Origin: Butyrivibrio hungatei DSM 14810
GTDB lineage: Bacteria; Bacillota; Clostridia; Lachnospirales; Lachnospiraceae
Direction of reading: 5' to 3'
DNA: 64,000 nucleotides
Assembly (NCBI RefSeq): GCF_900143205.1
Contig: NZ_FRDH01000003.1
Coordinates: 620,001-684,000, forward strand
Part shown: piece after piece, positions 16,571 through 25,023 of the stretch
Layout: every line of letters begins with the position of its first letter
Position numbering within the stretch: position 1 is the first letter of the stretch
The notes under the pieces: model-generated
Told to the model about the DNA's origin: nothing
Seen by the model: the letters and a program-made list of their open reading frames with translations, nothing else
The model's database searches: none
Position numbers and translations under genes: made by a program

Positions 16571-17455
16571 TCAGATGTTAGTATCGCCCTTAACTGAAAT
16601 AATATATTTTATCTGTGCTCCACTGATATGAACTGGAAGCACCATGATTTCCTCGCTTGTTACTTCCTGATGATTCACATAAAAATCCGGTGGTTCAAGC
16701 TCAATCTTTGCTTCCTGCTGGCTTCTGTCTGTGGCATAGAGACCATTGATACAGTTGATAAGCTCGCAGACTGCATCCAGCGCATCCTCTCTAGTATCAA
16801 TAAATTCTTCCTTGGTATATGCAACTGCCATCTTCTGCACGTCGTCATACTTGCCTGCAATTGCTACAAAGGCTTTTTCATCCTGATGGAACTTCTGATA
16901 TCCCAGAACTTCCTCATTTACAGCCGTGGTAAAAGAAGCTTCTCCAACATAGACATGATTATCAACCAGTCTGTAAAGGTTTTTGACTCCCATGGAGAAC
17001 ATCCTTATAAGCTGCTCATTTTCAGTCTTTAGGAAAATAGGAACCATCCTATCTACTTCACCAGACTTAAGAGTTGCCATATCGGTTTCCGTGAAGCCAT
17101 GCTCCATCTGGTATTTGTCTTCTGCTTCATGAAGTTGTTCAACTGAAAGAAAGCCAAGATCAACAATGGCCTGCAGAAATGCAAGATAAGAATTACCCTG
17201 AAGCTCTAGCAGTCTTCCCACCTGAGTTTCAGTCAGATATCCCTTGTCAACAGCGATATCACCAAAGCGCATATCCATAGTAGCCTGCAGCATATTAACC
17301 TGCTCGGCCTGCGCTATAGACATAAGCTTCTCATTAACAGCAATGACTCCAAGCTTAGCTCTGTGAGAGTCCTGAATCTTGTACGCCTCATTTAGCTGCC
17401 CCGATGTCAGGAGCTGTTCCTTAACAAGATAATCACCTAATAGCCTGTCTAACAT
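16571..17455 (-). CDS. MshEN-like / CheX-like phosphatase fusion
   Basis: A 294-residue two-part protein. Residues 1 to about 110 contain two helical units (RLLGDYLVKEQLLTSGQLNE, then RFGDIAVDKGYLTETQV with LQAIVDLGFLSVEQ) that fit the MshEN/GspE-N pattern, a known c-di-GMP-binding domain. Residues 145-294 resemble CheX/CheC, with the E-x2-N active-site signature in AVCELINCING. CheX dephosphorylates CheY-phosphate, and a CheY gene follows 13 bases downstream. The combination suggests that c-di-GMP tunes phosphatase activity; that link is inference. AGGAG precedes the ATG. Confidence 0.75.
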   Translation of the reverse strand: MLDRLLGDYLVKEQLLTSGQLNEAYKIQDSHRAKLGVIAVNEKLMSIAQAEQVNMLQATMDMRFGDIAVDKGYLTETQVGRLLELQGNSYLAFLQAIVDLGFLSVEQLHEAEDKYQMEHGFTETDMATLKSGEVDRMVPIFLKTENEQLIRMFSMGVKNLYRLVDNHVYVGEASFTTAVNEEVLGYQKFHQDEKAFVAIAGKYDDVQKMAVAYTKEEFIDTREDALDAVCELINCINGLYATDRSQQEAKIELEPPDFYVNHQEVTSEEIMVLPVHISGAQIKYIISVKGDTNI

Positions 17456-17504
17456 AATTTCTTCTCCTAGTAAAAAAGCTTGTTGCTCTTTTATGTATAA
17501 GACA

Positions 17505-17553
17505 AAAATACGGACAATAGCCTACTGTAATACCATTGTAGACTATTATCCGT
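17505..17553 (-). terminator. Strong intrinsic terminator facing the CheX-like gene
   Basis: A 16-base stem (ACGGATAATAGTCTAC with GTAGGCTATTGTCCGT on the minus strand, two weak pairs) is followed by ATTTTTG. It stops minus-strand transcription coming from 17.55-17.88 kb just before the CheX-like gene. Confidence 0.8.
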
Positions 17554-17790
17554 TCATAAACAAGCTATTTGTTGCCATTCACAGTTTGGGGATGGTAACA
17601 GCTATTTAGTAAAACACAAGGTGTTGTGTGCTCTCTCGTGAGGTGCGTGAACGCTGCCTTTGTGACTTCTGGCTTCTAGCGTTGATTTTGCCCCTGACGC
17701 CTCTATACGCCGAATTTTGTCAATATTGAAACATTTCCCGCAAATCTTTACCCCTAAACTCCTGATTATGGGTAAAGATTTTTCAAAACG
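17554..17790 (-). other. Structured, relatively G+C-rich intergenic region
   Basis: This gap has no credible open reading frame but several hairpins: TGTTGCCAT with ATGGTAACA (17570-17600), AACGCT with AGCGTT (about 17651-17682) and a 12-bp AAATCTTTACCC / GGGTAAAGATTT stem (17741-17780). It ends, on the minus strand, at a strong terminator. A non-coding RNA is possible. I could not match it to 6S, SRP, tmRNA, RNase P or a known riboswitch. Bases 17791-17882 show nothing further. Confidence 0.35.
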
Positions 17791-17882
17791 CCTTACTCAT
17801 TGAAAATCAAGCTTGAAAAAAGGGGTTAAAACAGCCCAAAAGGGTAAAGAATAATCAAAAAAGTTCTCATATTGCCTTCATT

Positions 17883-18080
17883 TTAGAGTACAAAAGCCCT
17901 AACACAAAAAATAACAACTCCTGCCAAGATGGATATTCCGACTTGTAACTTCTTTTTATTTTCTTTTGACAATCTCTTTCCTGTAATCAGATCAATTATC
18001 AGTGTTATTAATAATCCTATAAATGCTGCCATTGCAGTAATATATGCAAGTGCAACAAGCACAATAGCTAAATGAAACAT
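17883..18080 (-). CDS. Small two-span membrane protein
   Basis: A 65-residue hydrophobic protein with a span at about residues 3-30, a basic loop (TGKRLSKENKKK) and a second span at 43-63. The start at 18080 is preceded by GGGGTG at eight bases; the longer frame from 18134 would overlap the upstream gene by 47 bases. It begins seven bases after the preceding small gene and belongs to the same operon. No family is recognised. Confidence 0.65.
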   Translation of the reverse strand: MFHLAIVLVALAYITAMAAFIGLLITLIIDLITGKRLSKENKKKLQVGISILAGVVIFCVRAFVL

Positions 18081-18087
18081 ATATACT

Positions 18088-18336
18088 TCACCCCAAATCT
18101 TCTTTAGAAATTTCAATAGATGGATAATGCTCAAGTAAAGTCAGATCTTCATCCATTGGAACCTCGTATTCCATATAAAAATTATCAGGATTTGCTTCCT
18201 GAAGTTCCTCAAGTTTATTCTTCACATTCTGCTCATCTTCAGAAACATAGACGACAGAAACAACTCCTACATTCTCGCTCTGATTCTGGCTACTTGGCTC
18301 AACGCTTCCGCACAGAATCATCCTTACTTTTTTCAT
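18088..18336 (-). CDS. Small acidic protein of unknown function
   Basis: An 82-residue protein starting MKKVRMILCGSVEPSSQN, with an acidic C-terminal half (MEYEVPMDEDLTLLEHY). It looks like a small alpha/beta fold, but I cannot name a family. The ATG at 18336 has a full AGGAGGAG site four bases upstream; the longer in-frame start at 18375 overlaps the preceding gene and has none. It lies between an acetyltransferase and a small membrane protein in a tight operon. Confidence 0.65.
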   Translation of the reverse strand: MKKVRMILCGSVEPSSQNQSENVGVVSVVYVSEDEQNVKNKLEELQEANPDNFYMEYEVPMDEDLTLLEHYPSIEISKEDLG

Positions 18337-18349
18337 AATACTCCTCCTA

Positions 18350-18808
18350 TCATTCAACAAGTTCCATCTCATCATTCATCTTCACAAAGCCATATCTCTC
18401 ATATAGTGGTCTTCCCATGTCAGTAGCCTCTAGTGAAATAGCAGACACACCCTGAGCCTTTGCATCCTTCACTAATAGATCAAGCGTATTATAAGCTATA
18501 CCACGCCTTCTATGATCTGGAGCAGTGTACATATTCATGATGTAAGCCTTCCTGCCAGAGGGATTATGATACGTCGGCATAACTCTAAAATAGCTCACGC
18601 CTCCAGCACCAACAAACTCTCCATCATCAAACACAAGATACGCAGTATGACTTCCATCTAAAAGAGCTTTCTCATAATAATCTCTTGATTCGCGCTCCAC
18701 TTCGGACATATCAACATTGTCATCAAGCTTGTTTGCAGCGCGAAGGACCGTAATTCTCGTACCAACTAGCACATCAAGATCGTCTATAGTAGCTTTCCTG
18801 TACTCCAT
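18350..18808 (-). CDS. GNAT-family N-acetyltransferase
   Basis: A 152-residue acetyltransferase with MYTAPDHRRRGIAYNTLDLLV, whose HRRRGIA is the acetyl-CoA loop, and MGRPLYERYGFVKMNDEME as motif B. The N-terminus MEYRKATIDDLDVLVGTRI is typical. It is 19 bases behind the DJ-1/PfpI gene and 13 bases before the next, so the four genes from 19.4 to 17.9 kb probably share a transcript. The acceptor is unknown. Confidence 0.88.
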   Translation of the reverse strand: MEYRKATIDDLDVLVGTRITVLRAANKLDDNVDMSEVERESRDYYEKALLDGSHTAYLVFDDGEFVGAGGVSYFRVMPTYHNPSGRKAYIMNMYTAPDHRRRGIAYNTLDLLVKDAKAQGVSAISLEATDMGRPLYERYGFVKMNDEMELVE

Positions 18809-18827
18809 GCAGCTATCTCCTATTTCG

Positions 18828-19415
18828 TCACTCTATAAATCCCATACCACGTCTTACTGTATCAGTCTTTTCTTTACCAATAAGTCTTTCAAGTAAAGTA
18901 TATGCCACATCTGGTGCAGTCTGAGGGCAGTATGAAGTCACAACATTTCCATCTACTACAACAGGCTCATTTACTACGTCAACACCGAATTCAGCAAGCT
19001 CTTTTTGTCTATAGCCCTCACTCAAGTGATAAGTGGTTGCTTTCCTTCCAGCTAATACGCCGCTTTTACCAATAGGAAGAGAACCAACGCACACGCTAGC
19101 AATATTTTTTTTGCTATCATTAAAGTCTCTAATAAGCTTCAAAAATCTCTCATCATAGGCTTCTTCAAAAAAGCCATAGAGATGATCGCCGCCAGGAATA
19201 GCCAGGGCATCATAGTCAGATGCGTTTACCTCTGAAATAAGCTTATTGGCTTTGATCTCAGTGTTCCAGAATGCACTTGGAACCTCACGTGTAAAGCCGC
19301 AAGTGTCAACTTCCACATCATAGCCATACTCACTCTTTGCCCATCCAAGAACGTCATAGAATGGAGCAAACTCCATCATTTCAAAGCCCTTACAACAAAA
19401 CAATAGAACTTTCAT
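18828..19415 (-). CDS. DJ-1/PfpI-family protein
   Basis: A 195-residue class I glutamine-amidotransferase-like protein. It has the nucleophile elbow ASVCVGSLPIGKSG, with a reactive Cys near residue 104, preceded by LAIPGGDHLYGF, and a conserved TTYHLSEG. This matches the YajL/ThiJ (DJ-1) group, whose members act as glyoxalases, deglycases or chaperones. The exact activity cannot be told. AGGAGGAG precedes the ATG. Confidence 0.88.
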   Translation of the reverse strand: MKVLLFCCKGFEMMEFAPFYDVLGWAKSEYGYDVEVDTCGFTREVPSAFWNTEIKANKLISEVNASDYDALAIPGGDHLYGFFEEAYDERFLKLIRDFNDSKKNIASVCVGSLPIGKSGVLAGRKATTYHLSEGYRQKELAEFGVDVVNEPVVVDGNVVTSYCPQTAPDVAYTLLERLIGKEKTDTVRRGMGFIE

Positions 19416-19496
19416 AGCTCTCCTCCTGTAGTAAAATTATGAATTTCTGAATGTGCATTTTTATATTTAGCTTATTTTATGCTACTTCCCACAAAA

Positions 19497-19532
19497 AGAA
19501 AAGCCCTAGGCCGCATAGCCTAAGGCTTTTCC
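19497..19532 (-). terminator. Intrinsic terminator of the alanine symporter gene
   Basis: A 13-base stem with one mismatch (AAAAGCCTTAGGC with GCCTAGGGCTTTT on the minus strand) and a 6-base loop lies 10 bases beyond the symporter stop. Confidence 0.85.
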
Positions 19533-19541
19533 ACTAATTAT

Positions 19542-20960
19542 TTATAGCAAAACTCCATTTTGAGAATTTCTTACAGTTGGAATCTCAGTTTCGTCCTTAT
19601 CTTCCAAATGTTCCCCTGAGTACTTCTGAGTCTCTTTTGCTATTACATCAGACAAAAGAAGCACCGCAATAATGTTAGGGATTGCCATGAGCCCATTGAA
19701 AAGGTCCGCGATATTCCAAATAAGGTTAAGCTCCACAACAGAGCCAACAAATACTGCAGCCACCCACAGACACTTGTAGATGATGATGACCTTTTCTCCA
19801 AAAAGATAAACAGCGCATCGCTCACCATAGTAGTACCAGCCAAGGATCGTAGAAAATGAAAATGTGATAAGACCTATAACAAGGATAGGCACTCCGATCA
19901 CAGGAATTCTGCCAAATGCAAGAGATGTAAGCTCTGAGCCATTGCCAGAAAGTGCATCAATTCCGGGATTCTTGATGATGCTTGAAACAAGAACAAGTCC
20001 TGTCATGAGACATACAACAACCGTATCCCAGAAGGTTCCTGTCATAGAAACAAGAGCCTGTCTCTTAGGGTTTCTAGTCTGTGCTGCAGATGCCACAAGT
20101 GGAGCAGATCCCATTCCTGATTCATTAGAGAAAAGACCTCTCGCAAAACCGTATCTGCATGCAAGTGCAACTGTGCTTCCCACAAAGCCGCCGCCTGCAG
20201 CCTTGGTAGTAACTGCAGAATTTATAATAGTAAGAACTGTCTCACCAAGAACATCAGCGTTCATCACTAGGATTGCAAGACATCCAACAATGTAAAAAAT
20301 AGCCATGAAAGGCACAAGTCTTTCAGAAACCTTAGTGATAGACTTGATGCCGCCAAGGATTACAAGTCCAACTACAACGCACAAGAAAATTGCTGTTCCA
20401 TACATTATCATCTTGTCAGTGTGCTCATCACCAGAAAAGTTCTGTCTGATATTTGTAACTATGGCATTTGCCTGCACCATGCAGCCAATTCCAAAGGCAC
20501 ATACAGCTGCAAGAAAAGCAAAGATAATTCCAAGAATTTTTTGGTTAAGGCCTCTGTCAAGGGCATACATAGCTCCGCCGATCATGGAACCATCCTCACT
20601 CTTAACCCTGTATTTAACTGAGATCAAGGTCTCTGCGTACTTGGTAGCTATACCAAAGATACCAGTAAGCCACATCCAAAGCACTGCTCCAGGTCCGCCC
20701 AGGGCGATAGCTGTGCCAACACCGATGATATTACCTGTTCCAATAGTAGATGAAAGAGCTGTAGTAAGGGCTCCAAACTGTGATACATCACCTTCCACAT
20801 CAGGATCTTTTGTTACAGAAAGCTTGATTGCTTTAAAAATATCTTTCTGTATAAATCCTGTTCTAAACGTCATAAAAATATGTGTTCCAAATAAAAGTAT
20901 GATAAGTGGCCATCCCCATAAAAAGCCGTCTATCTTCTCGATAATTTCCGAAAAACTCAA
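19542..20960 (-). CDS. Alanine/glycine:cation symporter (AGCS family)
   Basis: A 472-residue Na+-coupled amino-acid transporter with about ten membrane spans. Family landmarks are present: GALTTALSSTIGTGNIIGVGTAIALGGPGA is broken into the expected helix-1/3 segments, and the FARGLFSNESGMGSAPLVAS motif is near residue 280. It should import alanine or glycine with Na+ or H+. It appears to start at TTG (20960) with GAGG upstream. It is monocistronic, ending at the 19497-19532 terminator. Confidence 0.93.
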   Translation of the reverse strand: MSFSEIIEKIDGFLWGWPLIILLFGTHIFMTFRTGFIQKDIFKAIKLSVTKDPDVEGDVSQFGALTTALSSTIGTGNIIGVGTAIALGGPGAVLWMWLTGIFGIATKYAETLISVKYRVKSEDGSMIGGAMYALDRGLNQKILGIIFAFLAAVCAFGIGCMVQANAIVTNIRQNFSGDEHTDKMIMYGTAIFLCVVVGLVILGGIKSITKVSERLVPFMAIFYIVGCLAILVMNADVLGETVLTIINSAVTTKAAGGGFVGSTVALACRYGFARGLFSNESGMGSAPLVASAAQTRNPKRQALVSMTGTFWDTVVVCLMTGLVLVSSIIKNPGIDALSGNGSELTSLAFGRIPVIGVPILVIGLITFSFSTILGWYYYGERCAVYLFGEKVIIIYKCLWVAAVFVGSVVELNLIWNIADLFNGLMAIPNIIAVLLLSDVIAKETQKYSGEHLEDKDETEIPTVRNSQNGVLL

Positions 20961-21030
20961 CCTAACTAATTCCTCTCTTATTTTTTTCCGCCCGAATATT
21001 CTATCACAATAATAAAAAATGAACCATGAA

Positions 21031-21067
21031 AAAATGAGCCCTAGGGACGGAGGTTAGGGCTCATTTT
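21031..21067. repeat. GGGACGG-loop hairpin repeat, copy A (single)
   Basis: A 37-base element with perfect 13-bp arms (AAAATGAGCCCTA and TAGGGCTCATTTT) around an 11-base loop GGGACGGAGGT. It lies just past the methyltransferase stop and can act as its terminator. It belongs to a six-copy family confined to 21.0-29.1 kb. Confidence 0.9.
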
Positions 21068-21081
21068 GGAAACTGGTTTAT

Positions 21082-21822
21082 TTACTTTTTACTTGTACGA
21101 ATTATCAGGAAATCCGGCTTGTGATATAGATCTGTGTAATCAGGATACTTAGCTAATATCTCATCATTTGGAAGTGGCTCCACCATCTTATCAATGACAA
21201 ATCCGTCTTCAACTAATGTATTAACTATCGTCGAGAACATCCTGTGATACTTCTTTATATTATCTACAAACCAGCTACTCTCATTCTCCCTTTCGTAGCC
21301 GTAACCTTTAAGGTTGAGGTAGATCTTTTCGCCATTCTCATCTCTTGTCCATCTCTCGCCGCCGCTAAAGCAGGTACTAAATGGATGCTCCTGGGAAAAG
21401 ATAAACTGGCCGCCATCAGCTAAAAGGCTATTAATAGTCTTCACTGCTCCCGAAAAGTCTTCAACATAATGGAATGCCAGTGAACTGATGACTATGTCAA
21501 ACTTCTCAGTGATCTTGCCAATATCCTCGATTGGCATAAGTTCATAGGTGATCTTTGGATCGCTATTTTCTTTTCTTGCTACTTCCAGCATCTTTTCAGA
21601 AATGTCAATGCCATAAACTCTCTCAGCTCCCATACGAACATATTCCTTGCAATGCTCGCCAAATCCGCAGCCAAGGTCTAAGACTCTTTTCCCCTTCATA
21701 TCTGGAAGAAGTGAGAAAAGAACTGGAATCTCAAAGAGGTCATTGGCGTTCTTCTCGCCAGCTCTAAGTTTCTTGTAACCGTCAAAAAAAGTTTCGTTGT
21801 CAAAAATATTCTGCTGTGCCAT
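21082..21822 (-). CDS. Class I SAM-dependent methyltransferase
   Basis: A 246-residue methyltransferase. The SAM-binding motif I is KRVLDLGCGFGEHCKEYV at about residue 46, followed by the acidic ribose-binding VYGIDISEKML, then IVISSLAFHYVEDF (motif II/III) and a C-terminal barrel edge. The substrate is unknown; the fold matches the general Methyltransf_11/25 group. It is 15 bases behind a small membrane-protein gene and is preceded by GGAGGAG. Confidence 0.9.
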   Translation of the reverse strand: MAQQNIFDNETFFDGYKKLRAGEKNANDLFEIPVLFSLLPDMKGKRVLDLGCGFGEHCKEYVRMGAERVYGIDISEKMLEVARKENSDPKITYELMPIEDIGKITEKFDIVISSLAFHYVEDFSGAVKTINSLLADGGQFIFSQEHPFSTCFSGGERWTRDENGEKIYLNLKGYGYERENESSWFVDNIKKYHRMFSTIVNTLVEDGFVIDKMVEPLPNDEILAKYPDYTDLYHKPDFLIIRTSKK

Positions 21823-21837
21823 CTTTTTTCTCCTCCG

Positions 21838-22095
21838 TCATTTTTTCAAGCATCTGACTATAGTTACTATGATTGAGATCAAACTAACAACGGTCCCAAC
21901 TATAAGCGTTAAGCCTGGAATAATGATTGATAATACTGGTATTGGATGTCCATGAGCCTCGGGATTCCAAGGTATCAAATGTAAGTCCGCATACATACCA
22001 AAAAAAATGCTACACACAAATAATGCTAACATAATAGGTATCCAGATTAGCGCCCTATATGGGCTTTTCGTTTTCTTTTCTTCTATTTGTTCCAT
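21838..22095 (-). CDS. Small two-span membrane protein
   Basis: An 85-residue protein with membrane spans at about residues 15-35 and 55-78, separated by a polar segment (DLHLIPWNPEAHGHPIP). I chose the ATG at 22095, which follows AAAGGAG, over an in-frame start at 22146. It is in an operon with the methyltransferase that follows. It resembles short uncharacterised Firmicutes membrane proteins; no function can be given. Confidence 0.7.
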   Translation of the reverse strand: MEQIEEKKTKSPYRALIWIPIMLALFVCSIFFGMYADLHLIPWNPEAHGHPIPVLSIIIPGLTLIVGTVVSLISIIVTIVRCLKK

Positions 22096-22162
22096 TCCCC
22101 AACTCTCTCCTTTACAAATATGCTGTGAGCCAGCGTATGAGCCCACTTAACAACTATAACAA

Positions 22163-22201
22163 AAAACAGGCTAAGGATTCAAACAAATCTTAGCCCGTTT
22201 A
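22163..22201 (-). terminator. Probable terminator of the SGNH esterase gene
   Basis: An imperfect stem (about 14 pairs, AACGGGCTAAGATTT with AATCCTTAGCCTGTT on the minus strand) followed by TTTTTTG lies about 35 bases after the esterase stop. Confidence 0.7.
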
Positions 22202-22234
22202 GCACTTTTCATTTTCTTTTTTGACAAAAACGCT

Positions 22235-22861
22235 TCATGCAACCTTCATATCATGAAGTTTCTTCACAACTGCGTTTGCAAGATTACTATGTCCGCCTTC
22301 ATCCATATGCTCGTCATCTACGCTGCTAGGCATCGCAAAATCAGATGCAGCAAGGAACTGATTACCTCTCTTAGAAGCTATGCGCTGATATTCCTCTTTA
22401 AGGCCTTTACTGGTCTCAACAGAAAAAGAGTCAAACTCAGGATCTTTTTCCGGTCTCCAAACCTCAGCACCAAGCTCGATTGGAGATACCACAAGGATAT
22501 TCTCAGGATCAACATACTTTTCTAATTCGTCAAGGCAGATTTCAAGGCCTTTGCCAATGATATGTGGATTGGCGCCAAATCTCTTTTTACAGTCATTTGT
22601 ACCAAGCATGATGATTGCAGCGTCCAATGGGTAATTGCTCTCAAGTGATAGTGAAAGAATCTCAGCACCCTTTCTAAAAGGTCTAAGCTGATCCTCAAAC
22701 ACTGTTGTCCTGCCGCAAAGCCCATCCTCGATTATTCTCGCATTATCCTTTAATTCTTCTTGCACAAGACTTGTCCATCTGGTGCCCCAGGCGTATCTCT
22801 CTGTGGTGCCAGGGATGAGTCCCCAAGTATTTGAATCTCCGAATGCAAGTATGTTAGACAT
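22235..22861 (-). CDS. SGNH/GDSL-family esterase
   Basis: A 208-residue cytoplasmic SGNH hydrolase, probably an arylesterase or acyl-esterase. Block I is AFGDSNTWG with the nucleophile Ser; block III is IMLGTNDCK; the catalytic Asp-x2-His is in DDEHMDEGGHSNLA. No signal peptide is present, so substrates would be intracellular. I start at the ATG at 22861, preceded by GAGAGGG. The family member TesA-like GDSL arylesterase is a near match; the natural ester is unknown. It is monocistronic. Confidence 0.9.
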   Translation of the reverse strand: MSNILAFGDSNTWGLIPGTTERYAWGTRWTSLVQEELKDNARIIEDGLCGRTTVFEDQLRPFRKGAEILSLSLESNYPLDAAIIMLGTNDCKKRFGANPHIIGKGLEICLDELEKYVDPENILVVSPIELGAEVWRPEKDPEFDSFSVETSKGLKEEYQRIASKRGNQFLAASDFAMPSSVDDEHMDEGGHSNLANAVVKKLHDMKVA

Positions 22862-22991
22862 AATTTTTCCCTCTCTCATAATTAACCGCAAACAATCCAC
22901 ATATCTTATGAATTAATCATAAGAGCTGTCAGCCTATCACACAATTAAGGAAAACTTATCGTCTTCTATTGGTTTTAATTTATGTCCACCA

Positions 22992-23028
22992 AAAATGAGC
23001 CCTAACCTCCGTCCCTAGGGCTCATTTT
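22992..23028. repeat. GGGACGG-loop hairpin repeat, copy B (single, inverted)
   Basis: Same 37-base element as copy A but in the opposite orientation (loop ACCTCCGTCCC). It overlaps the end of coaBC: the coaBC stop TGA (23024-23022) is part of the arm AAAATGAGCC. It should terminate the coaBC operon. Confidence 0.9.
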
Positions 23029-24218
23029 AGCTTCAGAATCGCACTTAAGATTTTCTGGGCAGCCTCGTCCTTACTCATGAGTTCCAGCTGAGTTTCGTTA
23101 TCTTTTGTTAAAAGAGTTATGACATTAGTATCTACGCCAAATCCAGCTCCAGGGGTCTTTAAGTTATTTGCACAGATCATATCAAGGTTCTTTTTCTGAA
23201 GTTTCTTCCTTGAATTTTCAAGCATATCCCTTGTTTCCATAGAAAATCCGCAGAGAATCTGACCTTCCTTCTTGTGAGCGCCGAGCCAAGCAAGGATATC
23301 TTCCGTTCTCTTAAGGCTTATTGCAAGATCTGAGCCATCCTCCGATTTTTTGATCTTGTCGTTTGCACATGTTACAGGAGTATAGTCAGCAACAGCAGCT
23401 GCCTTAATTATAATATCCTGTTCTTCTGCTCTTTTTGTAACTTCCTCGAACATATCAGCAGCTGAAGTTATCCTTACAACATTTACATAAGATGGAACGT
23501 CGATATCTATTGGTCCTGCAACCAGTGTAACGTTGGCGCCTCTCTTTGCTGCTGCTTTGGCAAGTGCCACGCCCATCTTGCCTGTTGAATGATTGGTAAT
23601 AAATCTTACAGGATCGATTGCTTCTCTTGTAGGGCCAGCTGTTACGAGAACGTTTAGCCCTTCCATATCTTTGTTAAAAGAAACTTCGCTTACTATAGTC
23701 TCTAAAATCTTAGCAGGTTCTTCCATTCTGCCTTTGCCAATAGTTCCGCAGGCTAGATAACCATCTCCAGGCGTTACGATCACATATCCGAGCTCTTTAA
23801 GAGTCTTGAGGTTCCTCTGAGTCACAGGATTCTCATACATCTTGGTATTCATTGCAGGCGCAATTATCTTGACGCAGTTACAGGCAAGAGCTGTAGTTGT
23901 CAGCATATCATCTGCGATTCCGCAGGCAATCTTAGCAATGCAGTTTGCTGTAGCAGGAGCTATCACAAGAGCGTCAGCTTTGTCAGCTAGAGCTATATGC
24001 TCAACTTCCCAAGGATGATTTCTGTCAAAAGTATCAGTAACGCATCTATTGTGTGTCAGTGCCTCGAATGTAAGAGGTGTAATGAACTGTGTTGCATTCT
24101 CAGTCATTATGACATCAACATTTGCATGCTGTTTTACCAGCTTAGAAGCAAGGTCCGCCGTCTTGTATGCAGCAATTCCTCCAGTTACTCCAAGTAATAT
24201 ATTTTTTCCTTCTAACAT
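23022..24218 (-). CDS. coaBC: Bifunctional phosphopantothenoylcysteine decarboxylase / synthetase
   Basis: A 398-residue bifunctional CoA-biosynthetic enzyme (Dfp). The N-terminal flavoprotein domain (about residues 1-185, with GVTGGIAAYK, APAMNTKMYENP and the Cys of ACGTIGKGRM) decarboxylates 4-phosphopantothenoylcysteine. The C-terminal domain (186-398, with TAGPTREAIDPVRFITNHSTGKMG in pieces, AAAVADYTP and KIKK) makes it from phosphopantothenate and cysteine. It lies 12 bases after coaX. Its stop codon is supplied by an inserted hairpin repeat (copy B), which may have trimmed or replaced its last residues. Confidence 0.96.
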   Translation of the reverse strand: MLEGKNILLGVTGGIAAYKTADLASKLVKQHANVDVIMTENATQFITPLTFEALTHNRCVTDTFDRNHPWEVEHIALADKADALVIAPATANCIAKIACGIADDMLTTTALACNCVKIIAPAMNTKMYENPVTQRNLKTLKELGYVIVTPGDGYLACGTIGKGRMEEPAKILETIVSEVSFNKDMEGLNVLVTAGPTREAIDPVRFITNHSTGKMGVALAKAAAKRGANVTLVAGPIDIDVPSYVNVVRITSAADMFEEVTKRAEEQDIIIKAAAVADYTPVTCANDKIKKSEDGSDLAISLKRTEDILAWLGAHKKEGQILCGFSMETRDMLENSRKKLQKKNLDMICANNLKTPGAGFGVDTNVITLLTKDNETQLELMSKDEAAQKILSAILKLK

Positions 24219-24230
24219 CCTACAATCTCC

Positions 24231-25013
24231 TTACTTATTTGCCACAAAGATATCTCTAAGTCCTCTTAGCAAAAGATCAGGCTCATAATGGACCTTTGCA
24301 TCGCACTTTATCCATGGAATTACAAGTTTTCCAAGGCCGCCTGTTACTACTACTTTAAGATCTGGCATTTCACTTGTAAGCCTTTTTGCTAGTTCTGATA
24401 ACATCAGCCCACATCCGGCTACAGCACCGGACATCATGTTTGATGATGTATCTTTCCCCAGTAGTTCTTTTACCTCAGAAGCTCTAAGTTTAGGAAGCTG
24501 AGAAGTATGCTCAGCCTCTGCATTTAGAGACAGCTGAACTCCGGGACAGATCATTCCGCCAATTATCCTGCCCTTATGATGAGCATCGCCCAGATCAGCT
24601 ACAGTAATAGTGGTGCAGGTACCAAGGTCGCACACAAGAACAGGTGCTCCATACATAGTCGTAGCGGCAGTCACATCCACAATACGGTCCATACCGATGC
24701 TTCCCGGTTCATATTTAGAAAGATCAATTCCAGTATCAAGAAGAGGCCCCATTAGAAGCGGCCTCTTTCCTGTAATCTCTTTAAGCGCGTCAAGGCAAAC
24801 GTCATTTATCTCAGGAACTACAGAAGACAAAATTGCCCCCTCATAGGCACATTCTGTTCCGCAAACACCATTTTCAGTAAAGGCATCAAGCAGCTCTTTT
24901 ACCAAATAATCTCTTCTAGTCTGTATCCTGCCAGTCCGTTCTAGGGACTCTCCATCCCACACCCCGACAACAATATTCGAATTTCCTATATCAATTGTTA
25001 ATATCTTTCCCAT
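24231..25013 (-). CDS. coaX: Type III pantothenate kinase
   Basis: A 260-residue CoaX kinase that phosphorylates pantothenate, the first step of CoA synthesis. The phosphate-binding DIGNSNIVVGVWDG is at the N-terminus, LLMGPLLDTG and PGSIGMDRIVDVTAA follow, then the catalytic Asp and the LVCDLGTCTTI motif. I start at 25013, the MGKILTIDIG methionine; the open frame upstream would overlap the ECF gene and adds non-family sequence. AGAGGATGAG lies upstream. It sits between the ECF S-component and coaBC in one operon. Confidence 0.95.
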   Translation of the reverse strand: MGKILTIDIGNSNIVVGVWDGESLERTGRIQTRRDYLVKELLDAFTENGVCGTECAYEGAILSSVVPEINDVCLDALKEITGKRPLLMGPLLDTGIDLSKYEPGSIGMDRIVDVTAATTMYGAPVLVCDLGTCTTITVADLGDAHHKGRIIGGMICPGVQLSLNAEAEHTSQLPKLRASEVKELLGKDTSSNMMSGAVAGCGLMLSELAKRLTSEMPDLKVVVTGGLGKLVIPWIKCDAKVHYEPDLLLRGLRDIFVANK

Positions 25014-25023
25014 GAAAAGAATC

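Noticed and set aside
17505..17790. 6S, SRP, tmRNA or RNase P RNA
   Set aside because: Conserved signatures of those RNAs could not be found on either strand.
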